From an uncultured Porphyromonas sp. (GTDB lineage: Bacteria > Bacteroidota > Bacteroidia > Bacteroidales > Porphyromonadaceae), in the NCBI RefSeq assembly GCF_934359325.1, contig NZ_CAKRLH010000053.1:1-9521 (forward strand): 9,521 nucleotides of DNA, in the 5' to 3' direction. The notes under the pieces are model-generated. The model ran no database searches. It was given only the letters and a program-made list of their open reading frames with translations, and was not told the DNA's origin. Positions 1 through 6,693 of this stretch are shown here, one piece after another (positions within the stretch are counted from its first letter, which is position 1; each line of letters opens with the position of its first letter). A program made the position numbers and the translations under genes.

Positions 1-188
1 GGGTCGTGCTCATCCTTACCGGCGGGGAAATTGATCTCCGGGCGGATGATGTGGTAGAGGGACATAGGATTGCCCTCGGACTCCTTGCGAGCCTCCTCGG
101 TGTCGAGGACGTCGTAGGGACGTGAGCTGACCTTGGTGACCAGATCCTTGGGAGGGCGCCAGCCCTTAAATGGTTTTACTGTAGCCAT
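1..188 (-). CDS. DUF1015 family protein, N-terminal fragment (cut by window edge)
   Basis: Only the first 62 codons are present; the gene continues beyond position 1. The start is the ATG at 188-186, 20 bp after the serA stop. The visible N-terminus begins MATVKPFKGWRPP, then SSRPYDVLDTEEAR (residues 21-34) and a HIIRPEINFP segment (residues 48-57). As I recall the family, this matches the DUF1015 (PF06245) pattern: a KPF-x-G-x-RP opening, an S-RPYDV motif and an RPEI motif. These proteins are usually about 400 residues and have often been labelled Spo0J/ParB-like. No biochemical role is established that I know of. Its place as third gene behind serC and serA, with no visible promoter of its own, suggests co-expression and a role near serine or phosphoserine metabolism; that is inference. 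No signal peptide or membrane segment is visible. Family assignment is confident; function is not. Confidence 0.85.
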   Translation of the reverse strand, partial: MATVKPFKGWRPPKDLVTKVSSRPYDVLDTEEARKESEGNPMSLYHIIRPEINFPAGKDEHD

Positions 189-208
189 TATTATGGGGAT
201 AGTAGTGG

Positions 209-1147
209 TTACTTATTGACTTGGAACTTTACCTCTCCTTCGCTAAAGAGGGCAACGATCTGATGGGCAGCGGCGAGACCGGCATTGATATTGGCCTCGA
301 CGGTCTGAGCACCCATCTTCTTGGGGGTGGAGAAGTAGCGATCTCCCAGCTTCTCACGATACTCTGCATCCATGTCGGGCATGATATCGGTGAGATACTT
401 GAGGTCCTCGCGCTCCTGCATGAGCTTGAGAAGTCCCGCCTCGTCGATGATCTCCTTGCGTGCAGCATTGAGGAGGACACCGCCCTTGGGCATGTTCTTC
501 ACGAGGTCATAATTGATGGATCCCTTGGTCTCCGGTGTGGCGGGGAGGTGCAGGGAGACGATGTCACAGGTCTTGTAGAGGTCCTCCACGTTGGTGAAGT
601 TGGTGACATCCTCGTACTCCTTGGGGGAGCGCTCCTTGCCCTGCTCGAAGAAAGGCTCGAAGCAGTAGATCTCCATACCGAAGCCGCGTGCAATACGTGC
701 GGCGCAGCGGGCGGTGTGGCCGAAGGCGTGGAAGCCGATCTTCTTACCCATCAGCTCGCTTCCGGACTTGCCATTGAAGCGGTTGCGTGATGCGAAGACG
801 AGCAGACCGAAGACGAGCTCACCGACAGCATTGGAGTTCTGTCCGGGAGTGTTCTCTACGATCACGCCCTTCTCCTTGGCGTACTGGGTGTCGATGGAGT
901 CGTATCCGGCACCGGCGCGGACGATCACCTCCAGCTCCTTGGCGGCGTCGATCACCTCCTTGGTGATCTTGTCGCTGCGGACGATGAGGGCGTTGGCGTC
1001 AGCGACAGCCTTCAGCAGCTCATCCTGGCTCTGATACTTCTCCAGCACCTCCAGCTGGTAGCCGGCATCCTCCACGATCTTGCGGATCTGTGGCACTGCG
1101 GCGGAGTTGAAGGGCTTCTCAGTAGCTACTAATACTTTCTTAGTCAT
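209..1147 (-). CDS. serA: D-3-phosphoglycerate dehydrogenase, short form without ACT domain
   Basis: Cytosolic NAD-dependent 2-hydroxyacid dehydrogenase (312 aa), predicted to oxidise 3-phosphoglycerate to 3-phosphohydroxypyruvate, the first step of serine synthesis. The N-terminal half carries the substrate-domain signatures VRAGAGYDSID (76-86) and NTPGQNSNAVGEL (99-111). The Rossmann domain follows at about 138, with the NAD-ribose acidic region at FEP (163-165). NAAR places the substrate-binding arginine at R230, and D254 matches the conserved Asp of the DVfxxEP motif. Two oddities: the dinucleotide loop reads GFHAFGHTA (138-146) instead of the canonical GxGxxG, and the usual TPHxG catalytic histidine is lysine (TPKKMGAQT, 274-282). 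From memory, the lysine form is common in Bacteroidetes SerA, so this is probably a working lineage variant. At 312 aa it lacks the C-terminal regulatory ACT domain of the roughly 410-aa E. coli enzyme, so serine feedback through ACT is not expected. It lies 22 bp after serC. Confidence 0.93.
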   Translation of the reverse strand: MTKKVLVATEKPFNSAAVPQIRKIVEDAGYQLEVLEKYQSQDELLKAVADANALIVRSDKITKEVIDAAKELEVIVRAGAGYDSIDTQYAKEKGVIVENTPGQNSNAVGELVFGLLVFASRNRFNGKSGSELMGKKIGFHAFGHTARCAARIARGFGMEIYCFEPFFEQGKERSPKEYEDVTNFTNVEDLYKTCDIVSLHLPATPETKGSINYDLVKNMPKGGVLLNAARKEIIDEAGLLKLMQEREDLKYLTDIMPDMDAEYREKLGDRYFSTPKKMGAQTVEANINAGLAAAHQIVALFSEGEVKFQVNK

Positions 1148-1169
1148 TGTGATATCAGGCTATCGTGAG

Positions 1170-2243
1170 TTAGAGGATCTCCTTCTCAAAGTCCTGCATG
1201 CACTTGACGAGTGCCTCTACGCTGTAGAGGGGGAGTGCGTTGTAGAGAGAGCAGCGGCAACCACCGATGGAGCGGTGACCCTTGATGCCCTCCATGCCTC
1301 TCTTCTTGGCGAAGTCGAAGAACTCAGCCTCCTTGTCCTTGTACTCATCAGCGAGGACGAAGTCTACATTCATCAGAGAGCGATCCTCCTTCCTGGCTAC
1401 GCCGCGGAAGACCTTAGAGCGGTCGATCTCGTCATAGAGCACCTTGGCTCTCTCCTTAGCTCTCTTCTCGAGCTCATCGAGACCGCCGATCTCCTTGAAC
1501 CACTTGAGGGTCTGCTGCATGACGTAGATCTGGAAGACAGGAGGAGTATTGTAGGAGTCGGGGTGATCGACGTGGGTCTGGTAGTCGAGGATCTTCGGGA
1601 TGGCACGACCGGTCTTGCCGAGGGCATCCTTACGTACGATCACGAAGGTGACACCGGCGGGGGCGATGTTCTTCTGAGCGCCGCCGTAGATGCAGATGTA
1701 CTTGGAGAAGTCGATGTGACGGGTGAAGATGTCAGAGGACATATCGGCGATCAGTGGCACACCCACCTCAGGATCCTCACGCAGCTCTGTACCGTAGATG
1801 GTATTATTGGTGGTGAAGTGGAGGTAGTCGTACTCGTCGGGTGAGAGCTTCGGGAGCTCGGGGTAGAAGGTGTAATTGTCATCACGACTGCTGGCGATTA
1901 CGTCGACGTCGCCTACGACCTTAGCCTCCTCGATGGCCTTGTGAGCCCAGTTGCCGGTATCGACATAGGCAGCCTTCTTCTTGAGGAAATTGACTGCGTG
2001 AGCATAAAACTGCAGGCTGGCACCTCCTCCGAGGAAGAAGACCGTGTGTGTATCAGGGATCTCGAGCACCTCCTTGAAGAGTGCTGTGGTCTCAGCGAGC
2101 GTGTCTTGGAAGGTCTTGCTACGGTGGGAGATCTCGATCACGGAGAGATCTGTGCCGTTGTAGTTGAGCACCGCACGAGCGGCCTCCTTGATCACACCCT
2201 CATCCAGGATACAGGGTCCTGCAGTGAAATTGTGCTTTTTCAT
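1170..2243 (-). CDS. serC: Phosphoserine aminotransferase
   Basis: PLP-dependent class V aminotransferase (357 aa; E. coli SerC is 362), converting 3-phosphohydroxypyruvate plus glutamate to O-phosphoserine and 2-oxoglutarate in the cytosol. In some bacteria it also acts in PLP synthesis. The sequence is complete and orthodox: NFTAGP at the N-terminus (5-10), EISHRSK (37-43), the phosphate-binding loop LGGGASLQF (71-79), [10 protein letters not shown] (144-153), the PLP lysine K191 in [12 protein letters not shown], and the C-terminal substrate-phosphate motif [15 protein letters not shown] (322-336). The GGAQKN context distinguishes SerC from other class V enzymes. The ATG at 2243 is directly followed by family-typical sequence, so the start is secure. 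The leader before it is rich in A and C with no clear Shine-Dalgarno, as is common in Bacteroidetes. It is the first gene of the serC-serA-DUF1015 unit and lies behind the promoter at 2303-2334. Confidence 0.96.
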   Translation of the reverse strand: MKKHNFTAGPCILDEGVIKEAARAVLNYNGTDLSVIEISHRSKTFQDTLAETTALFKEVLEIPDTHTVFFLGGGASLQFYAHAVNFLKKKAAYVDTGNWAHKAIEEAKVVGDVDVIASSRDDNYTFYPELPKLSPDEYDYLHFTTNNTIYGTELREDPEVGVPLIADMSSDIFTRHIDFSKYICIYGGAQKNIAPAGVTFVIVRKDALGKTGRAIPKILDYQTHVDHPDSYNTPPVFQIYVMQQTLKWFKEIGGLDELEKRAKERAKVLYDEIDRSKVFRGVARKEDRSLMNVDFVLADEYKDKEAEFFDFAKKRGMEGIKGHRSIGGCRCSLYNALPLYSVEALVKCMQDFEKEIL

Positions 2244-2302
2244 GACGATTGTAAAGATGTTTTGAAAAGTGATTGAATGTTGTTCTTGTTACTCTTGTGG
2301 TC

Positions 2303-2334
2303 CAAAGATATGTATTATTTTTGAAGTTAACACA
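2303..2334 (-). promoter_or_regulatory. Bacteroidetes-type promoter for serC-serA-DUF1015
   Basis: Read on the minus strand, the 165-bp gap before serC contains TATCTTTG (2310-2303), an exact match to the Bacteroidetes -7 consensus TAnnTTTG. Exactly 20 nt upstream lies TGTG (2334-2331), a three-of-four match to the -33 TTTG element. A run of seven A (2351-2345) sits just upstream and could act as an UP-like element. Transcription would start around 2295-2298, giving a leader of about 50-55 nt that is rich in A and C, shows no obvious hairpin and has no strong ribosome binding site. The region is clearly more AT-rich than the flanking genes. No riboswitch or attenuator was recognised. I see no convincing intrinsic terminator for the upstream MBOAT gene in the same gap, so some read-through is possible. 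Confidence 0.55.
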
Positions 2335-2408
2335 GATTTGTGGGTTTTTTTCTCCATACTTACCATCTCTGTACAGGGGGACAGTTTTTGATCCTTAATG
2401 GGTATGTG

Positions 2409-3890
2409 TCAGAACTGGAAGTAGATAAAGGGCTGGACGCCGGCGCTCCGGAACTGTGTGAGGATCACCAGCACGGCTGCAAAGAGCAGCGTCTGCACCC
2501 AGAGGGGTGCACGCATCACGCTCCCCTGGATCGCCAGCCGCCACCTGTCCGGGAAGAAGTGGAGTCCGAAGCCGATGACGATGAGTGCCGTCACCATCCG
2601 ATACCCTGCGAAGAACTGTGGGATCACCTCGGGGTGGAACTCCTCCGTGATCATCGTCAGCATGTCCCATACACCATCAATCGACCCCATACGGAAGAAG
2701 ATCCAGGTGAAGCAGACGAAGTGGAAGGTGATGATCACGGAGACGACCCGCCAGATCGGGCTCATCTCGGCACCGGTGCGACCCAGTCGTGGGAAGAGGC
2801 TGAGGAAGAACTTGTGTATCGCAAGTGCCACTCCGTGCATGGCTCCCCAGAGGACGAAGCGGATATTAGCTCCGTGCCACAGCCCTCCGAGGAGCATCGT
2901 GATGAGGAGATTGATGTAGGTCCTTACTTTCCCCTTCCGATTACCTCCCAGAGAAATGTAGACGTAGTCTCTCAGCCAGGAGGATAGGGAGATGTGCCAG
3001 CGCCGCCAAAACTCGGTGATCGTGGCTGACTTGTAGGGGAAGTCAAAGTTGGTATTGAAGTGGTACCCCATCCATAGCGCCAGTCCGATGGCGATGTCGG
3101 AGTATCCGGAGAAGTCGCAGTAGATCTGTAGCGCATAGCCGTAGACTCCCATCAGGTTTTCAAACCCACTGTAGAGCAGTGGCTGATCGAAGACTCGGTC
3201 GACGAAGTTGAGCGAGATGTAGTCGGAGATCACCCCCTTCTTGAGCAGTCCGCAGAGGATCAAGAAGAGTCCCCGCCCGAAGTCCTCACGGCTCACCCGG
3301 GGGATCCGGTGGATCTGAGGGATGAAGTCGACCGCCCGGACGATCGGACCGGCTACCAGCTGTGGGAAGAAGGAGATGTAAAAGAGGTAGTCGATCCATC
3401 GCTTCAGGGGATCTATCTTTCCCCGATAGATGTCGATCACGTAGCTCAGGGACTGGAAGGTGAAGAATGAGATCCCCACCGGGAGGAAGATGTCGAAGTG
3501 CCGCCCCTCCGGACTTGCTCCAAAGAGCGGGGCAAAGGAGTCGTAGAGGAAATTGGTGTACTTGAAGTAGCAGAGCAGCCCGAGGTCGAGGAGTAGGCTG
3601 AGGATGAGCCAGCCCTTCTTCCCCGATCTGCTCTGGCACCGTGCTATCTGTCGTCCGATGATGAAGTCGGTCGTGGCTAAGAGGATTAGGAGGACGAAGT
3701 AGACTCCGCTGGAGAGGTAATAGAAGTAGAGGGAGAAGAGCACCACCCAGATGGTCCTCGGGAGGTGGTGTCGCCGGAGCAGGTAGAATACCGGGACAAA
3801 GAGGAGGAAGAGGACCAAGAAGAGCCCGCTATTGAAGAGTAGGGGCGAGCTCGGGTCGTAGGTCAGTAGCTCTGTGATTTGTTGCCACAT
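2409..3890 (-). CDS. MBOAT family membrane O-acyltransferase (AlgI/PatA-like)
   Basis: Polytopic inner-membrane protein (493 aa) of the membrane-bound O-acyltransferase family. In the AlgI, PatA and DltB subgroup such proteins pass an acyl group from a cytosolic donor across the membrane to a periplasmic partner that acylates a glycan. Hydrophobic segments run through most of the protein, for example about 21-38, 46-70, 94-108, 134-152, 325-337, 380-398, 432-446 and 463-478. Family signatures in order: FFPQLVAGPI (174-183), QIYCDFSGYSDIAIG (255-269), the loop ITEFWRRWHISLSSWLRDYV (291-310) followed by YISLGGNRKG, and GGLWHGANIRFVLWGAMHG (335-353). H339 corresponds to the invariant MBOAT histidine; H352 is the second conserved histidine. 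The C-terminus ends in PFIYFQF, similar to other bacterial members. It begins 8 bp after an SGNH hydrolase gene with a second SGNH gene before that, which supports extracytoplasmic glycan O-acylation, probably acetylation. The target polymer cannot be told. No gene symbol is justified. Confidence 0.92.
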   Translation of the reverse strand: MWQQITELLTYDPSSPLLFNSGLFLVLFLLFVPVFYLLRRHHLPRTIWVVLFSLYFYYLSSGVYFVLLILLATTDFIIGRQIARCQSRSGKKGWLILSLLLDLGLLCYFKYTNFLYDSFAPLFGASPEGRHFDIFLPVGISFFTFQSLSYVIDIYRGKIDPLKRWIDYLFYISFFPQLVAGPIVRAVDFIPQIHRIPRVSREDFGRGLFLILCGLLKKGVISDYISLNFVDRVFDQPLLYSGFENLMGVYGYALQIYCDFSGYSDIAIGLALWMGYHFNTNFDFPYKSATITEFWRRWHISLSSWLRDYVYISLGGNRKGKVRTYINLLITMLLGGLWHGANIRFVLWGAMHGVALAIHKFFLSLFPRLGRTGAEMSPIWRVVSVIITFHFVCFTWIFFRMGSIDGVWDMLTMITEEFHPEVIPQFFAGYRMVTALIVIGFGLHFFPDRWRLAIQGSVMRAPLWVQTLLFAAVLVILTQFRSAGVQPFIYFQF

Positions 3891-3898
3891 GGGATGCG

Positions 3899-5128
3899 TT
3901 AGTTGGTCATTGCGCGAGAGCCGAGGTAGCGCTTGTAGTCCTTGGCGAGCGCATCGGCTATGGAGTTTCCGAGAGCCTTGTATCCCTCAGTGGTTAGGTG
4001 GATCCGGTCACTGCGGAGCAGCCCATCGGATACCAGTCTGTCGGCTCCGCTCTCTCCGCCGAAGATCTCGAATGTATCTATGTATCCAACACCGAGCGCC
4101 TTTGCCTCCTCTGTGATGGCGCGGGAGACCTGCTTGACGTTGGGATTGGGAGCGGTGCGACCCCGACGACGTGAGACGTAGCTCATAAGGGGAGTGGATA
4201 GGACGATCCGCACCTCAGGGCAGTTTCTCCTCAGTTGATCGACAAGGCATCTGACCGATGACCTTACTGCCGACGAACTGACTCGTCCCATGGCATCATT
4301 GGTCCCGAGAGAGATGATGATCAGATCCGGCTTTAGCTTCGATACGGATCCGGTGAAGTGATCCTTTAGGTAGGTCTGATAGGTGGCACCGTTGTGTCCC
4401 AGGGTGTGTACGGTCACCCCCGGAGTTCGACTCTCCAGGCTTGCTCCATAAAATGTCGCCCGTGAGGGGATTACCAGCTTAGTGGAGGTGACGCTGCTCT
4501 TCAGATCAAGCGTGTCCGTCTCGAAGAAGCTTGAAGTGAGGAGGGAGAAGGGTCTGCGTGGGGTGTCTGCCCAGTCCCCTGCGAGAGAAAAGGCTCGGTC
4601 GTTGTGTCCGTGGAGGACCACCACCCGATCAAATCGGATGCCCTCGCTTGAGGAGAGCGTCACCTCCTGAGGGCGGGAGGTGGTCGACCTTACTTCTATC
4701 CCTGTGGGACCTTCTCCGGCATAGGATCTGCGGGTGATCTGATCGGTAGCATAGCCACCTCGCCGTCCCTCCAGCCTTAGATGGCGAGGCTCATTGGTCC
4801 CCAGTAGACGGTAGGGGGCAATCAGACCGGGTCCCGACAGGCCAAACTGTCGTCCGAAGTACTCCCGGATCGGCATCGTGAAGAACCCCGCCTGTACGTG
4901 CGAGTCACCTAAGTGGAGCACGATCACGTGATCGCTCCCGCCCGGGGTCGAGCAGCGCTGCCATACAGGATCGAGGTAACCGCTGGGGGCTACTATCCTG
5001 ACCGCACGCTCCTGTCGGTAGAGATCGTGCTGGGACTCCTGCTGAGCCTCGAGCGTAGTCCCCGTGCTGATCATCAGTAGGGTCAGCAGCTGCAGCCTGA
5101 GTGAGTGGAATGGGGAATGTCTCCGCAT
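3899..5128 (-). CDS. Secreted SGNH/GDSL-family hydrolase or O-acetyltransferase partner
   Basis: Extracytoplasmic SGNH-fold protein. The frame is open to an ATG at 5200, but that start would overlap the preceding gene by 68 bp. The ATG at 5128 lies 4 bp after that gene's stop and begins a typical signal peptide (MRRHSPFHSLRLQLLTLLM, then a short polar stretch ending LEA-Q, cleavage about residue 28), so I choose 5128, giving 409 aa. Numbered from there, catalytic blocks are: block I VLHLGDSHVQAG with nucleophile S76, block II GHNGA (about 244-248), block III SLGTND with N277, and block V SDRIHLT with D374 and H377. All residues of a working SGNH esterase/acyltransferase are present. A variable region of about 150 residues between blocks I and II probably forms an accessory domain. 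Linkage to the MBOAT gene suggests it transfers acyl groups to, or removes them from, a surface glycan. The sequence alone does not decide between transferase and esterase. Confidence 0.88.
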   Translation of the reverse strand: MRRHSPFHSLRLQLLTLLMISTGTTLEAQQESQHDLYRQERAVRIVAPSGYLDPVWQRCSTPGGSDHVIVLHLGDSHVQAGFFTMPIREYFGRQFGLSGPGLIAPYRLLGTNEPRHLRLEGRRGGYATDQITRRSYAGEGPTGIEVRSTTSRPQEVTLSSSEGIRFDRVVVLHGHNDRAFSLAGDWADTPRRPFSLLTSSFFETDTLDLKSSVTSTKLVIPSRATFYGASLESRTPGVTVHTLGHNGATYQTYLKDHFTGSVSKLKPDLIIISLGTNDAMGRVSSSAVRSSVRCLVDQLRRNCPEVRIVLSTPLMSYVSRRRGRTAPNPNVKQVSRAITEEAKALGVGYIDTFEIFGGESGADRLVSDGLLRSDRIHLTTEGYKALGNSIADALAKDYKRYLGSRAMTN

Positions 5129-5132
5129 GACC

Positions 5133-6683
5133 TTAGATGGAGTCCTTCTCTGCCGTGCTCTCCGGAGCTGTGGAGGTCTTATCCTGCTCCAGCGTGTCAT
5201 CTGAGGCCTTCGGCTGCTTCTCCATCACTGCTTGAGTCGGGAGGAGTGATTCCTCGAGGGGAGTCTCAGCCACCTGTCCGGTCAGCTGGTCGATGGGGCT
5301 CTCCACCAAGTCCTGCACGAGCCGCTTGGAGAGCTCCCGACCACCGGCAGAGCTGAGGTGAGTGTAGTCCTTTGCCGCCCATCCCTTGGAGACGAAGCTT
5401 CGGATCCCGCCCATCGATCTTATGGTGCCATAGGTATTGAAGAAAAGGGCATGGTACCTCTTCGCCAGTCGCTCCTGTACCTCCACCATCCTTGGGACGC
5501 CGGGAAGCGTATAGACCTCGCCGTCGTACATCTGCCCTCTGTCGGAGATCGAGAGGATCAGGAAGATCGCCTCCGGGTAGATCTCGTGGAGACGGGAGAG
5601 TACTCGATCCATCCCCTTATAATAGTAGCCATAGTCGTTGTGGAGATCCTTCGGGCTCACCACATTGAGTCCATAAGCCAGCACGATCAGGTGGTAGGGT
5701 CGGATACTGTGGAGATCACTTGAGAGGGTAGGGGAGACCGATCCCAGCTGCAGACCCGATGAGCCCCTCAGGCTCATATTATCTACTCGCACACCCTTGT
5801 CTCCGTCCATGCAGACCCCGTAGAGCCTGGTCCCCTCTGACTGTGGGAGACCAAGGCGAAGCGAAGAGACCTGTCCTCCCATCTTCACGCTACGCAGGTT
5901 GTCTCCCGTCGGGGGAAGGGAGACCTCTGTCGGTGTGCCGCCATTCACGGTAGCACTGAGCAGTAGGCTGTCCTCTGATGAGTAAAGGAGTGTCGCCCGA
6001 TCGACCGGACGTTTATTCTCGTAGCTGACCTCGGCCTCCCCGACCGCCTGCTGGTAGGAACCAGTGATCAGGAAGTGGCTGCCCCGCGGGTGCTTGAGGG
6101 CATTATCATCCACCCACGACCCCGAGAAGCGGTGCTTGATCGTCTGTCGGAAGCGTGCCGTGACGGAGGTGAGTGGCACATAGCCGACTCCTCCGCCTCC
6201 GTAGCGTGCCTGGAGAGCTTCGCGGAAGTGCTCCACTAAGATATCTCCCTCGATAAAGGAGTCGCCGAGGAATGCCACATTGACCGGCTCCTCTTCCGCC
6301 GCTGCGAGGATCTCCCTCAGTCGGGTGAGCGCCGTCCCTCCCGAGTAGTCGGTCAGTCCGATCGGGATCAGTCCGGCAGCGGTTCGCTTCACGACACTGT
6401 CTACTTGCAGTGTGTCGGTTGCCTCCTCCGTCGCCTCACTCTCGAGACGCTCGAGGCTATCGCGCCGCATCGCCTCGGCCAGCAGAGGATCCTCGGGTGG
6501 CGTATCGACCCCCTGAGCCACCTCTCCTCCCGGTGTGGGGAAGAGGTCACTCAGAGGGTTGAATACCTTGACCCCAAGGGAGGGGAATAGCTCTCTCAGG
6601 GTAAAAGTTACCCCAAAGGCAAGTCCTGACGCAGCGAGGAGGAGAAGTACGGACTTGAGTATCTGATGATCTCCTCTACTCAT
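5133..6683 (-). CDS. Membrane-anchored SGNH-fold protein of the MBOAT cassette
   Basis: 516-aa protein with a single N-terminal hydrophobic segment (about 10-29) after a short basic start and no clear cleavage site, so probably an inner-membrane-anchored periplasmic protein. A linker of about 100 residues, acidic and rich in Glu, Asp and Thr, leads to an SGNH domain from about 110 to 465. Block I is VAFLGDSFIEGDI with nucleophile S142. Block II is probably DNMSLRGSSG (301-310). Block III reads LAYGLNVVS, keeping N340 but lacking the usual Asp of GxND. Block V is KDYTHLSSAG with D439 and H442. The tail (about 470-516) is hydrophilic and low in complexity. It resembles the periplasmic partners of MBOAT proteins (AlgJ/AlgX, PatB) in architecture only; I cannot assign orthology. 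It starts 10 bp after nhaA and ends 4 bp before the second SGNH gene, so the cassette is almost certainly co-transcribed. Proposed role: periplasmic acceptor and transfer step of glycan O-acylation. Confidence 0.85.
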   Translation of the reverse strand: MSRGDHQILKSVLLLLAASGLAFGVTFTLRELFPSLGVKVFNPLSDLFPTPGGEVAQGVDTPPEDPLLAEAMRRDSLERLESEATEEATDTLQVDSVVKRTAAGLIPIGLTDYSGGTALTRLREILAAAEEEPVNVAFLGDSFIEGDILVEHFREALQARYGGGGVGYVPLTSVTARFRQTIKHRFSGSWVDDNALKHPRGSHFLITGSYQQAVGEAEVSYENKRPVDRATLLYSSEDSLLLSATVNGGTPTEVSLPPTGDNLRSVKMGGQVSSLRLGLPQSEGTRLYGVCMDGDKGVRVDNMSLRGSSGLQLGSVSPTLSSDLHSIRPYHLIVLAYGLNVVSPKDLHNDYGYYYKGMDRVLSRLHEIYPEAIFLILSISDRGQMYDGEVYTLPGVPRMVEVQERLAKRYHALFFNTYGTIRSMGGIRSFVSKGWAAKDYTHLSSAGGRELSKRLVQDLVESPIDQLTGQVAETPLEESLLPTQAVMEKQPKASDDTLEQDKTSTAPESTAEKDSI

Positions 6684-6693
6684 CTATTATAAG

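Noticed and set aside
1080..1844. Long plus-strand open frame of 254 codons opposite serC and the start of serA
   Set aside because: It lies antisense to well-conserved genes, and its product is a Leu/Val/Glu/Asp-rich string with no family motif, as expected from codon bias on the opposite strand.
2369..2385. CTGTACAG palindrome and a CTGT...ACAG hairpin followed by T residues, considered as a terminator
   Set aside because: The stem is only 4 bp with an 8-nt loop, and the T run is on the plus strand, where no gene ends. It is not a credible intrinsic terminator for the minus-strand MBOAT gene.
2340..2987. Plus-strand open frame of 215 codons opposite the MBOAT gene
   Set aside because: Antisense to conserved MBOAT sequence; the product is charged, His/Asp/Glu-rich and without a motif.
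5129..5200. Extended N-terminus of the secreted SGNH protein starting at 5200
   Set aside because: It would overlap the preceding gene by 68 bp and put an Arg-rich stretch before an evident signal peptide. The ATG at 5128, 4 bp after the preceding stop, is the better start.
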